64,000 bases of DNA from CAVXNP01 sp963763305 (GTDB lineage Bacteria; Pseudomonadota; Gammaproteobacteria; Xanthomonadales; Rhodanobacteraceae), in contig CAVXNP010000001.1 of NCBI GenBank assembly GCA_963763305.1, positions 1,922,001 through 1,986,000 of the forward strand. Reading direction: 5' to 3'. The number at the start of each line of letters is the position of its first letter. Position 1 is the stretch's first letter. The position numbers were made by a program, and so were the translations under genes. Positions 45,209 to 53,738 of this stretch are shown piece by piece. Below the pieces are notes generated by a model that ran no database searches, was not told the DNA's origin, and was given only the letters and a program-made list of their open reading frames with translations.

Positions 45209-45445
45209 CGCGTCGTCCAGCGGTCGAGGCGGAATCTTGGCACAGCCGCCCGGCGGGAGCAGCCTGGCGCCCGGCTCGGCTAGAATATGCAGCGGCGGCG
45301 TTCCCCCTGGTCGCGACCCGCGCGTGGTATCGCGTCGGTTTTGCCGACATCGCCGCCGGCGGCACCGCCGGCACCTGCGCCGACCGTTCCACCCCTTGCC
45401 GGTATGGCCGTCTTCCCGCGGCGAGCGGCCACAGGATTGCCTGTC

Positions 45446-46903
45446 ATGAGTTCCATTGCGATCGACCGTACGCGGGCCCGCCACGAGCTGGCCGCCACAC
45501 TGCGCCTGGCATTGCCGCTGATGCTGGCGCAGATGGCCGCTGTGGGCACCAACGTGGTCGACACCATGCTCTCGGGCCACTTCAGCTCGCACGTGCTCGG
45601 CGCGGTGGCGGTGGGCACCAACGTCTGGTCCCTGGCCATCGTCGCCGGTATCGGAATGATGATGGCGGTGCCGCCATCGGTGGCGCAGCTGGACGGCGCG
45701 GGGCGGCGCGGCGAGGTCGGCGCCGTGTTCCGCCAGGCGCTGTGGATGGCCTGGATTCTGGGTGTGTTGTTGTGGTGGGCGGCGCGCCACGCCGGCCCGC
45801 TGATCGACCTGATCGGGGTGGCGCCGTCGTTGCGCCCGGACACCGAGGCCTTCCTGCGCGCGATCAGCTGGGGTGCCCCGGCGCTGACCAGCTACTTCGC
45901 GCTGCGCGGCCTGTCCGAAGGTCTCTCGCTGACCCGGCCGTCGATGTACTTCAGTTTCGGTGGTCTGGCGCTGCTGGCGCCCCTGGGCTACGTGTTCATG
46001 TTCGGCAAGCTGGGCCTGGCGCCGCAGGGCGCACATGGTTGCGGCATGGCCACGGCGATCGTGCTGTGGCTGGAGATGCTCGGCTTTGCGGTGTACGTCG
46101 GCCGGCATCGCAACTATCGCGGCTTGGGACTGGGCGAGCGGTTGGAGTGGCCCGATGCCCGCCGCATCGGTGCGCTGCTGCACATCGGCCTGCCGATGGC
46201 AATCAGCCTGCTGGCCGAGGCCGGCCTGTTCGTGGCGGTGGGGCTGGCCATCAGCACGCTGGGCGAGACCGTCATCGCCAGCCACCAGGTGGCGATCAAC
46301 GTCGCTTCGCTGTTTTTCATGGTGCCGCTGGGGCTGGCCATGGCGATCACCGTGCGCGTGGGCAATGCCGTGGGACGGCGCGATGGCCGCGGCGTGCGCT
46401 ATGCCGGCTTCTGCGGGATCGCGCTGACGCTGGGCACGCAGACGGTGTCGGCCGCGCTGATGCTGGGCCTGCCGCACCTGATCGCCAGCCTGTACACGCG
46501 CGATGCGCAGGTCATCGCACTGGCCGCGCAATTGCTGGTGCTGGCGGGCATCTTCCAGTTTTCCGACGGCATCCAGGTGGCCTCCAACGGTGCCCTGCGC
46601 GGGCTCAAGGACACCCGCGTGCCGATGGCCATCACCCTGTTCGCGTACTGGGGCGTGGGCATGCCGGTGGGTGCCTGGCTCGCGTTCGGTGCCGGCCTGG
46701 GCGCGCGCGGCATGTGGATGGGACTGGCGGCCGGGCTGTCGGTGGCCGCGGTGCTGTTGTTGTGGCGGTTCTGGCGCAGCGCCAGCGCCGAGCGCTGGCC
46801 GGCGCCGGACGCCGGTGCCGGTACGCTGCCGGTCTTCGACCCGATGACCGAGCCGATGCAAGCGGTTACTCTCCCGAGTCACCACGAGGACTATCGCGCA
46901 TGA
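45446..46903 (+). CDS. MATE-family multidrug efflux transporter
   Basis: A 485-residue, 12-helix transporter that exports cationic drugs or metabolites in exchange for H+ or Na+. Seen: LALPLMLAQMAAVGTNVVDT (helix 1 with the conserved PLxxxQ), LSGHFSSHVLGAVAVGTNVW, the internal repeat LHIGLPMAISLLAEAGLFVA at the second half, and VIASHQVAINVASLFFMVPL with AMAITVRVGNAVGRRDGRGV. This is the NorM-like subgroup. It shares a 4-base ATGA overlap with sppA downstream. The start is at ATG 45446; an in-frame ATG at 45404 is possible but lengthens the protein with basic residues not usual in MATE. Confidence 0.9.
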   Translation: MSSIAIDRTRARHELAATLRLALPLMLAQMAAVGTNVVDTMLSGHFSSHVLGAVAVGTNVWSLAIVAGIGMMMAVPPSVAQLDGAGRRGEVGAVFRQALWMAWILGVLLWWAARHAGPLIDLIGVAPSLRPDTEAFLRAISWGAPALTSYFALRGLSEGLSLTRPSMYFSFGGLALLAPLGYVFMFGKLGLAPQGAHGCGMATAIVLWLEMLGFAVYVGRHRNYRGLGLGERLEWPDARRIGALLHIGLPMAISLLAEAGLFVAVGLAISTLGETVIASHQVAINVASLFFMVPLGLAMAITVRVGNAVGRRDGRGVRYAGFCGIALTLGTQTVSAALMLGLPHLIASLYTRDAQVIALAAQLLVLAGIFQFSDGIQVASNGALRGLKDTRVPMAITLFAYWGVGMPVGAWLAFGAGLGARGMWMGLAAGLSVAAVLLLWRFWRSASAERWPAPDAGAGTLPVFDPMTEPMQAVTLPSHHEDYRA

Positions 46904-48810
46904 CACCGCCACCCCCCTTGCCTCCGCCGCCCCGTCCTTCGGTTCCCGGGGCCCGGCCCGGCGGTGGCTTCTGGGCGGCGCTGCGCGGTATCGGGCGCGC
47001 CTTCAACGTCGTGCGCCTGGTGTTGCTCAACCTGGTGTTTTTCAGCGTATTGCTGCTGGTGCTGCTGTTGATCGGTGGCGGCATGGCCGGCAACCGCATG
47101 GCGCACACGGTGCGCAGCAACAGCGTGCTGGTGCTGCAGCCGAAGGGCGAACTGGTCGAGCAGTACAGCATCGAGCCGATGCAGCGCGCCCTGGCCACCC
47201 TGTCCGGCGACCCGCCCAGGCAGGTGCAGTTGCGCGACCTGATCGGCGCCATCGATGCGGCGACCGCCGACAAGCGGATCACCCGGATCCTGCTGCTGCC
47301 GGGCGAGCTGAACGGCGGCGGGTTCGCCGCGCTGCGCGAAGTGGGCGCGGCGCTGGACCGCTTCCGCGCCACCCACCGCCCCGTGGTGGTGTGGGGCGTC
47401 AACCTGGACCAGGGTCAGTACTACCTGGCCGCCCACGCCGACCGCATCCTGCTGGACCCGCAGGGCGGCGTGATGATCACCGGCCTGGCCAATTACCGGC
47501 TGTTCTACAAGAACCTGCTGGACAAGCTGGGCGTGGACGTTCACCTGTTCCGCGTCGGGCAGTTCAAGAGCGCCGCGGAGCCCTACATCCTGGACCACGC
47601 CTCGGCCGCGTCCAAGCAGGCCGACGCGTTCTGGATGGGTGGGCTGTGGGACGGCTACATCGAGGAGCTGGCGCGCCTGCGCAAGCTCAGCCCCGCGGCG
47701 GTGCGCGCCGATATCGACCAGCTGCCCACCCGCATTGCCGGCACCGGTGGCGACCTGGCCCGGTTGGCGCTGGACGAGCACCTGATCGACGGCACTGCGA
47801 CCCGGGCGCAACTGGAACAGATGATGCGCGATGCCGGCGTTCCGGCCGGCGAGCGTGGCCAGGGCTTCCGCCAGGTGGGCATGTCGCGCTTCCTGGCCGG
47901 CCAGGACCGCACCAGCGGGATCCTGCAGCCGGGCGTGGCGATCGTGGTCGCCGAGGGCGAGATCGCCGGCGGCAAGCAACCCAACGGCAGCATCGGTGGC
48001 GAGTCCACTGCGGCCCTGATTCGCGCCGCCCGCGCCGATCGCCGCACCCGCGCGCTGGTGCTGCGGGTCAATTCGCCCGGCGGCGAGGTCTACGCGGCCG
48101 AGCAGATCCGTCGCGAAGTGGCGCTGACCCGCCAGGCCGGCATTCCGGTGGTGGTGTCGATGGGCAACATGGCCGCCAGCGGCGGCTACTGGATCTCCAT
48201 GAACGCCGATCGCATCTTTGCCGAGCCGGACACGATCACCGGCTCGATCGGCATCTTCGGCATGTACTACACCGTGCCCGGGGCGCTGGCCAAGCTGGGC
48301 ATCCAGAGCGACGGCGTGGGCACTTCGCCGATGGCTGGCGCGTTCGACGTCACCCGGCCGCTGGACCCGCATACCGGCGCGGTGATCCAGGCGATCATCG
48401 ACAAGGGCTATCGCGACTTTGTCGGTGGCGTGGCCAAGGCGCGCGGGCGCAGCTTCGAGTCGATCAACACCATCGCCCAGGGCCGCGTGTGGACCGGCAA
48501 GCAGGCGCTGGAACGCGGGCTGGTCGACCAGCTCGGCGGCCTGCGCGAGGCGGTGGCCGACGCGGCCTCCCGCGCCAGGCTGGGTGATGACCATGGCGTG
48601 CGCTATGTGGAGAAGCCGCTCGGCGGGCTGGAAGCGTTCCTGCTGGGCATGAAGCAGAACGCGATGGTCGAGTTTGCCCAGGGTTACGGTGTGCACCTGC
48701 CGTCATGGCTGGGCCAGTTGCCGAGACTGGCCCCGGAGCTGCAGTTGTTGCGCAGCGCCCGTGCCGGGCGGCCCAATGTGTACGCCTATTGCTTCTGCAA
48801 TCCCTACTGA
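46900..48810 (+). CDS. sppA: signal peptide peptidase SppA, 67-kDa type
   Basis: A 636-residue inner-membrane serine protease that clears cleaved signal peptides. Residues 1-20 are Pro-rich; TM segment LVLLNLVFFSVLLLVLLLIG at ~40-60 anchors it. Two protease-like domains follow, as in E. coli SppA. The catalytic Lys is in FRVGQFKSAAEPYIL and the Ser nucleophile in MGNMAASGGYWISMN, with TGSIGIFGMYYTVPG after it. RALVLRVNSPGGEVYAAEQ is the oxyanion region. Translationally coupled to the upstream MATE gene. Its stop overlaps the convergent zinc-ribbon gene by 7 bases. Confidence 0.94.
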   Translation: MTPPPPLPPPPRPSVPGARPGGGFWAALRGIGRAFNVVRLVLLNLVFFSVLLLVLLLIGGGMAGNRMAHTVRSNSVLVLQPKGELVEQYSIEPMQRALATLSGDPPRQVQLRDLIGAIDAATADKRITRILLLPGELNGGGFAALREVGAALDRFRATHRPVVVWGVNLDQGQYYLAAHADRILLDPQGGVMITGLANYRLFYKNLLDKLGVDVHLFRVGQFKSAAEPYILDHASAASKQADAFWMGGLWDGYIEELARLRKLSPAAVRADIDQLPTRIAGTGGDLARLALDEHLIDGTATRAQLEQMMRDAGVPAGERGQGFRQVGMSRFLAGQDRTSGILQPGVAIVVAEGEIAGGKQPNGSIGGESTAALIRAARADRRTRALVLRVNSPGGEVYAAEQIRREVALTRQAGIPVVVSMGNMAASGGYWISMNADRIFAEPDTITGSIGIFGMYYTVPGALAKLGIQSDGVGTSPMAGAFDVTRPLDPHTGAVIQAIIDKGYRDFVGGVAKARGRSFESINTIAQGRVWTGKQALERGLVDQLGGLREAVADAASRARLGDDHGVRYVEKPLGGLEAFLLGMKQNAMVEFAQGYGVHLPSWLGQLPRLAPELQLLRSARAGRPNVYAYCFCNPY

Positions 48811-49601
48811 TCCGGGCGCGTGCGCGAGGCGGATGCGACGAGCCCGGGGTAGGTGGTCTGGGTCGGCAGCATCGGCGGCGGGCGCTCCGGCTCCAGCTCG
48901 ATGGCCGGAACGTGTTGGGCACCGTCCGCGGCGATCGGCGACGCCTGGCCCAGCGAGAAACGCGCGCCCAGATAGCGGTGCCCACTGTGGCGGAAGGGGA
49001 ATACCCGGTCGAGCTGGAAGCGCCGGGTGCCGGGTCCGAACAGGGCCTGCGGACCGTACCAGGTGCGACCGACGGCGTAGTCCAGCCGGTATGAGCCGAA
49101 CGGGAGCCGGGTACGCAACGGATGGCCGCCATCGAGCAGGACGGTCATCACCAGGCGACCGCTATCGGCGTCCTCGATCCGCACGTAGTAGCGCAACGGC
49201 CCGTCGGGGGTGGTCAGTTCCAGCGGCGCCCGCGGACGACCGGCGTCGAACGCCTGCTGTACGCCCGCGCTGGCCTGTACTGGCGGGGGCAGGGCGCGGC
49301 GGGCGTGACCGGCTCGATGCGCCATGGCCGAGGCCGGCTGCGCGTGAACCGGTGGCAGGGGTGCCATCGAGGGGTACAGCCACCAGCCGGTGAGCCCCGT
49401 TCCCAGCAACAGTCCCAGCCCGGTCAGCACCATCGGCGGTATCCAGGGCCAGGCCATCGAGCGCAGGTCGGCCGGGATGCGCAGCCAGCGCACGCGCGCA
49501 GGCAAGGGTGTATCGCACTTGCCGCAGAACGGATGCCTGGCCCGCGAGCGACCGCGGATGCGGTTGCGGGCGCCGCAGTGCACGCAATGCACGGCAATCA
49601 C
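48804..49601 (-). CDS. zinc-ribbon membrane protein, function unknown
   Basis: A 265-residue protein. The N-terminus has a CVHCGARNRIRGRSRARHPF zinc-ribbon half followed by CGKC, like thioredoxin-type CxxC zinc ribbons. A membrane helix (WIPPMVLTGLGLLLGTGLTG) follows, then a periplasmic part rich in beta-strands (residues ~120-235, for example LRYYVRIEDADSGRLVMTVL, FGSYRLDYAVGRTWYGPQAL). The start is GTG 49601 with GGGAGG just upstream. No domain name beyond the zinc ribbon is clear. Two unrelated zinc-ribbon membrane proteins (here and at 44054) within 5 kb is noteworthy but unexplained. Confidence 0.7.
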   Translation of the reverse strand: MIAVHCVHCGARNRIRGRSRARHPFCGKCDTPLPARVRWLRIPADLRSMAWPWIPPMVLTGLGLLLGTGLTGWWLYPSMAPLPPVHAQPASAMAHRAGHARRALPPPVQASAGVQQAFDAGRPRAPLELTTPDGPLRYYVRIEDADSGRLVMTVLLDGGHPLRTRLPFGSYRLDYAVGRTWYGPQALFGPGTRRFQLDRVFPFRHSGHRYLGARFSLGQASPIAADGAQHVPAIELEPERPPPMLPTQTTYPGLVASASRTRPDQ

Positions 49602-49634
49602 CGCGCCTCCCGCGGTGGGGATGCGTTGCCGCGG

Positions 49635-49853
49635 CTACTGCTCGGCCGCCTCCAGCTGCTTGCGCTGCTCGGCGGCCTGCTGGTCGATGGTCTTCTGCAC
49701 ATCTTTGGCGCGCTGCTCGTCCTTCTTCATGCCGTCCCAGGGGGTCGTCACGCTGGCGGCGTCCGCCTTCCCGGAGGGCGCCTGGGGTTCGGGCGCCTTG
49801 TGTGAACAGGCGGCCAGGGCAAAAACGCTCAACAGCAAGGCACACGCTTTCAT
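49635..49853 (-). CDS. small lipoprotein, function unknown
   Basis: A 72-residue protein: signal peptide with lipobox (LLSVFALAACSHKA) then a charged, Lys/Gln/Glu-rich helix, DGMKKDEQRAKDVQKTIDQQ, that could be a coiled coil. AGGAG precedes ATG 49853. It lies 34 bases upstream of the zinc-ribbon gene on the same strand. I infer an outer- or inner-membrane-anchored periplasmic lipoprotein of unknown role. Longer upstream open sequence is antisense to the neighbouring SDR gene and not used. Confidence 0.75.
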   Translation of the reverse strand: MKACALLLSVFALAACSHKAPEPQAPSGKADAASVTTPWDGMKKDEQRAKDVQKTIDQQAAEQRKQLEAAEQ

Positions 49854-49946
49854 GGTCGCTCCTGGCAGGTGTAGGCGCTGTCGAGTGTCCCGCCTGGCTG
49901 ACCGGCAGGCAAGCCAAGGGCGCGCGGCATCGGCTAAGCTCGCCGC

Positions 49947-50729
49947 ATGAACAGCCGCAATGACGCATGGCAACTGACCGGTCATACCGCCCTGATCACC
50001 GGCGCCAGCAAGGGCATCGGCTACGCCGCCGCCCGCGAGCTCGCCGGGCTCGGCGCCAACCTGCTGCTGGTGGCGCGCGATGACGACCCGCTGGAGCAGG
50101 TGCGGGTGGAGCTGGCCGAGGAGTTTCCCGGCGTGGACGTGCTGGCGCTGGGCGCGGACCTGACCGAACCGGAGGACCGGCTGGCGGTATTCGACTGGAT
50201 CGCCGATCTGGCCGCGCCCTTGTCCTTGCTGGTCAACAACGCCGGCGGCAATCTTCCGCGTGCCACCCTGGAGTACGCCGAGGCCGAGTACCGCGCGATC
50301 TTCGAGCAGAACCTGTTCTCCGCCTACGAAATGTGCCGGCTGGCCCACCCGCAGCTGGTGCAGCACGCGCACGCGGCGATCGTCAACGTCGGCTCGGTGT
50401 CCGGCCAGACCCACGTACGCACCGGCTCGCCCTATGGCATGAGCAAGGCGGCGCTGCATCAGCTCACCCGCAACCTGGCGGCCGAGTGGGCCGTCGACGG
50501 GATCCGCGTCAACGCGGTGGCGCCGTGGTACATCCGCACCCAGCGCTCGGAGCCGGCCCTGGCCGACCCGGACTATCTGGACGAGGTGCTCGAGCACACG
50601 CCGCTCAAACGCATCGGCGAACCGGAGGAGGTGGCCGCGGCGATCGCCTTCCTGTGCCTGCCGGCGGCCAGCTACATCACCGGGCAGGTGTTGGGGGTGG
50701 ACGGCGGGTTCCTCGGCTACGGCTTCTAG
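49947..50729 (+). CDS. short-chain dehydrogenase/reductase, tropinone-reductase-like
   Basis: A 260-residue classical SDR. Seen: TALITGASKGIGYAAARELA (TGxxxGIG cofactor loop), LLVARDDDPLEQVR, NNAGGNLPRATLEYAEAEYR, catalytic Ser in VNVGSVSGQTHV and YGMSKAALHQLTRNLAAEWA (YxxxK), then VNAVAPWYIRTQ and a C-terminal ASYITGQVLGVDGGFLGYGF. The APWYIRT segment resembles tropinone-reductase-like SDRs. Substrate unknown. It stands alone between two minus-strand genes. Confidence 0.9.
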   Translation: MNSRNDAWQLTGHTALITGASKGIGYAAARELAGLGANLLLVARDDDPLEQVRVELAEEFPGVDVLALGADLTEPEDRLAVFDWIADLAAPLSLLVNNAGGNLPRATLEYAEAEYRAIFEQNLFSAYEMCRLAHPQLVQHAHAAIVNVGSVSGQTHVRTGSPYGMSKAALHQLTRNLAAEWAVDGIRVNAVAPWYIRTQRSEPALADPDYLDEVLEHTPLKRIGEPEEVAAAIAFLCLPAASYITGQVLGVDGGFLGYGF

Positions 50730-50759
50730 TTGCCACGGGAGCCGCGGGGCGGGCGGCCT

Positions 50760-51422
50760 TCAGCAATGGGTCAATTGCGCCTGCAGCTCGGCGTCGCGCT
50801 TTTCCAGCGGCGCGCGTTCGCTCTTGAAGGCGCGATCCAGCTTGTGCGAGTTTTCCCGGTAGGCATCTTCCAGCGCGCGGCAGGTCTCCTGCGCATCCAT
50901 CTGGCGGCAACCGTCCCGCACCCAGACGTAGTTGTTGGCGACCAGGCCCGGACTGACCCGGCCACGGTTCGCTTCCGGGGCGGAGATGCCGGCGGCGCCC
51001 TGGGTGGGTCCGTACACCTGCGACAGCGAGCGCGGAAAGGCACCGAGGATCCCCAGCGGCACCATGTAAGGCGCCGGGTCGCCGTTGCGGCTGAGATAGC
51101 TCTTGCCGTCGGTGGCGCGGGTGCAGCTGTACATCACCGGCAACGGCGCGCCCGCAACCGCGGGAGCCGGGGTGGGAGCGGCCGCGGGCGGTTCGGCCGG
51201 TTCCTCCGGCTCGTCAGCGGGAGCGGGCGGCGGCACCACGGTGGGTACCGGCGGCAGCGCCAGCCGTTGTTGACGCTGCTCACCGGGGCAGGGCGTGTCG
51301 CGGTAGATCACCGCGCCTTTCGGCGTGGTGCAGCGGTACACCGTGGCGGCTGCCGGCGCAGCGGTTCCCAAGGCCGACCACGCCAGGGCCGATGACGACA
51401 GCAGGAGGATCGCGCGGTGCAT
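50760..51422 (-). CDS. DUF4124-domain periplasmic protein
   Basis: A 220-residue secreted protein. Signal peptide in residues 1-26 (LLLSSSALAWSALGTAAPAA). Residues 27-60 (VYRCTTPKGAVIYRDTPCPG) are the DUF4124 motif, a small Cys-containing domain common in Xanthomonadales and Pseudomonas envelope proteins. A Pro/Ala/Glu-rich linker follows, then a C-terminal domain with four more cysteines (YSCTRATDGKSYLSRNGDPA and DGCRQMDAQETCRALEDAYR). The even number of cysteines suggests disulfides, a possible client of the DsbA pair. Function unknown. Confidence 0.82.
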   Translation of the reverse strand: MHRAILLLSSSALAWSALGTAAPAAATVYRCTTPKGAVIYRDTPCPGEQRQQRLALPPVPTVVPPPAPADEPEEPAEPPAAAPTPAPAVAGAPLPVMYSCTRATDGKSYLSRNGDPAPYMVPLGILGAFPRSLSQVYGPTQGAAGISAPEANRGRVSPGLVANNYVWVRDGCRQMDAQETCRALEDAYRENSHKLDRAFKSERAPLEKRDAELQAQLTHC

Positions 51423-51496
51423 GCGCCGATTCTACGCGCGCTACGGGGAGCGGCGGATGAAGTACCGCTGACGGCCGGACCCCGGCCGGTCCGCGT

Positions 51497-52438
51497 TCAG
51501 AAGTCGGCGACGTGTTCCTCGGCGGCAAAGCCCACGGTCACCGCACCGCTGCCGACGTTCACCATGCCGGTGATGCTCATCGGTGCCTCCAGCAGCTCGA
51601 CCTTGCATTCCTGGCAGGTCTCGCGCAACTCGGCGTAGCCGGGCAGCTTGTCCAGCTCGGCCAGGTCGCCGCCGTAGCTGATGCACATCACCGGCACCAG
51701 CAGGCCCGCGCGTACCCGGCGGGCGGCGTAACCGAACAGCATCTGGGCGCCATGCTCGAAGCCGCGGACCTTGCCCACCGGCTCGGTCTCGCCACGGTAG
51801 CAGCGCAGCAATGGCTTGATGTCCAGCGCCGTGCCCACCACCGCGCTGAACAGGCTCACGCTGCGGTCGCCGCGGCTCTTGGTGCGGTTGCGCAGGTGGT
51901 GCAGGTCGCGCGGCAGCATGTAGGCGTAGGTATTGTTGGCGATGACGGTGAGCCGCTCGCGGATCGCCGAGGGCGCTTCGCCGGCCTCGATCAGGCGGAT
52001 CGCCTCGAACGCGGCCGGTGCCTCGCCGGCAAATACGTTGCGGGTGTCCACCACGCGCATCAGGAACGGGCCGGGAATCCCGGCGGCCTCGCGCACCGCC
52101 CGGTAGTTCTTGAGCACCGCGAAGCTGGCCTTGATCACGTGTTCGTTGATCGGGCTGCGGGTGGCGGTGATGGTGAGGCAGAACACGCAGTCGCGCTCCA
52201 GCACCAGCTTGTCCAGAAACAGCCGCTGCACATCCTCCACCGAGCACGGTTCGGTCACCGCCGCGTGGGTGTCCGCCTGCTTCATGCGCAGGAAGCGCTC
52301 GGTTTCGTCGGGGTTGCGGTCGTCGCGGAAGACCTTGCCATCCAGGCGCACGATGATCGGCATCACCGCGATGTCGTGCTTTTCGAGAAACGCCTGCGGA
52401 AGATCGCAGGAGGCATCAATCGCCAGACCCATGCGCAT
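51497..52438 (-). CDS. DegV-family fatty-acid-binding protein
   Basis: A 313-residue two-domain protein. DegV proteins bind a fatty acid between their domains and can act with fatty acid kinase. Seen: MGLAIDASCDLPQAFLEKHD start, FCLTITATRSPINEHVIKAS (the T/S-rich ligand site with ATRSP), RVVDTRNVFAGEAPAAFEAI, and ALDIKPLLRCYRGETEPVGK. Sequence is more divergent than typical DegV, and the partner kinase gene (FakA) is not in the window. I use ATG 52438 with GGGAG upstream. The C-terminal SGAVTVGFAAEEHVAD is conserved in the family. Confidence 0.82.
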   Translation of the reverse strand: MRMGLAIDASCDLPQAFLEKHDIAVMPIIVRLDGKVFRDDRNPDETERFLRMKQADTHAAVTEPCSVEDVQRLFLDKLVLERDCVFCLTITATRSPINEHVIKASFAVLKNYRAVREAAGIPGPFLMRVVDTRNVFAGEAPAAFEAIRLIEAGEAPSAIRERLTVIANNTYAYMLPRDLHHLRNRTKSRGDRSVSLFSAVVGTALDIKPLLRCYRGETEPVGKVRGFEHGAQMLFGYAARRVRAGLLVPVMCISYGGDLAELDKLPGYAELRETCQECKVELLEAPMSITGMVNVGSGAVTVGFAAEEHVADF

Positions 52439-52712
52439 CGTCAACTCCCCCTTGTGGATGGCGCGCCGAACATAGCACGTGACGCGGCATTGTGATCCCT
52501 GTCGCATCACCGGAACGCGCGATATGAGATGGTTATCGGCTGTCTGTGCGCCCGGCTTGAGTCACCAGCCGCGCCTGCATCGCCGCAGGGCCGGTCAACC
52601 GACCATCGGCCAGTCCGCCTGGCTTATGATGAGGCGGTTATTTGGCACTTTCGCCGGCGTGGCGTCGCCGGTAACGCGGGCACCGGTGCGTGCCCGCCTC
52701 CCGGGTACAGGC

Positions 52713-53498
52713 ATGAAAAACAAACAGGAGATCGTCTCCAACTGGCTGCCGCGCTATACCGGCACGCCGCTGGACCAGTTCGGCCGGCATATCCTGCTGA
52801 CCAACTTCGGCAACTACGTGGAAATGTTCGCCAGCTGGCACGGCGTGGAGGTCAATGGCCGCGACCGGCCGATGCCCAACGCCACCGCCGACGGCATCAC
52901 CCTGATCAACTTCGGCATGGGCAGCCCCAATGCCGCCACCGTGATGGACCTGCTCAGCGCGATCGGTCCGGAAGCGGCGTTGTTCCTGGGCAAATGCGGC
53001 GGAGTCAAGAAAAAGAACAAGCTGGGCGACCTGGTGCTGCCGATCGCCGCGATACGCGGCGAGGGCACCTCCGGCGACTACCTGCTGCCGGAAGTGCCGG
53101 CGCTGCCGGCGTTCCAGCTGCAACGCGCGGTCTCTACCATGATCCGCGACCTCGGCCACGATTACTGGACCGGCACCGTGTACACCACCAACCGACGGGT
53201 GTGGGAGCACGACGCCACCTTCAAGGACTACCTGAGGCGCACCCGCTGCATGGCGGTGGACATGGAGACGGCCACCATCTTCGCCGCCGGCTTTGCCAAC
53301 AAGATCCCCTGCGGCGCGTTGCTGCTGGTCTCGGACCAGCCGATGGTGCCCGAGGGGGTCAAGACCGAGGCCAGCGATCGCGGCGTGACCGCCGAGTACG
53401 TCGAGTCGCACATCCGCATCGGCATCGAGGCGCTCAAGCTGGTGCGCCGCAACGGTCGCAGCGTGAAGCATCTGCGCTTCGAGGACGACAACGACTGA
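52713..53498 (+). CDS. amn: AMP nucleosidase, short form
   Basis: A 261-residue PNP/UDP-phosphorylase-fold enzyme; AMP nucleosidases hydrolyse AMP to adenine and ribose 5-phosphate. Seen: HILLTNFGNYVEMFASWHGV, ITLINFGMGSPNAATVMDLL, LFLGKCGGVKKKNKLGDLVL, and RCMAVDMETATIFAAGFANK, the catalytic MExx region. The length is that of the single-domain group rather than the ~480-residue E. coli Amn. ATG 52713 is chosen; upstream frame overlaps the promoter region of the divergent DegV gene. Confidence 0.88.
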   Translation: MKNKQEIVSNWLPRYTGTPLDQFGRHILLTNFGNYVEMFASWHGVEVNGRDRPMPNATADGITLINFGMGSPNAATVMDLLSAIGPEAALFLGKCGGVKKKNKLGDLVLPIAAIRGEGTSGDYLLPEVPALPAFQLQRAVSTMIRDLGHDYWTGTVYTTNRRVWEHDATFKDYLRRTRCMAVDMETATIFAAGFANKIPCGALLLVSDQPMVPEGVKTEASDRGVTAEYVESHIRIGIEALKLVRRNGRSVKHLRFEDDND

Positions 53499-53502
53499 AG
53501 CT

Positions 53503-53526
53503 GACCCCGGCCCTCCGGTCGGGGTC
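53503..53526 (+). terminator. stem-loop after amn
   Basis: GACCCCG and CGGGGTC form a 7-bp stem with a 10-base loop, starting 4 bases after the stop. No T run follows. Confidence 0.5.
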
Positions 53527-53738
53527 TCACCCGTCGCAGGAAGGGTCGACGCCGACGCCTGGCTCGCCGGAAAAACGCGCCGCCGAGGACGGCTGTACGT
53601 CAGAGCCACAGTTCATTCACGTTAAGAATCAGTTTCGCTGACGTAAATATCTCCGTGGCCGACCACCCGTGTCGTGGCCGGCCAAGCGCCCTGGAGTTTC
53701 CACTCCAAAATTTGTCGCGTCTACAGCGGAGGCAGTCC

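Noticed and set aside
45280..46912. N-terminal extension of the DUF3667 frame antisense to the MATE gene
   Set aside because: His/Gln/Arg-rich shadow without a domain; the zinc ribbon at 45208 marks the true start.
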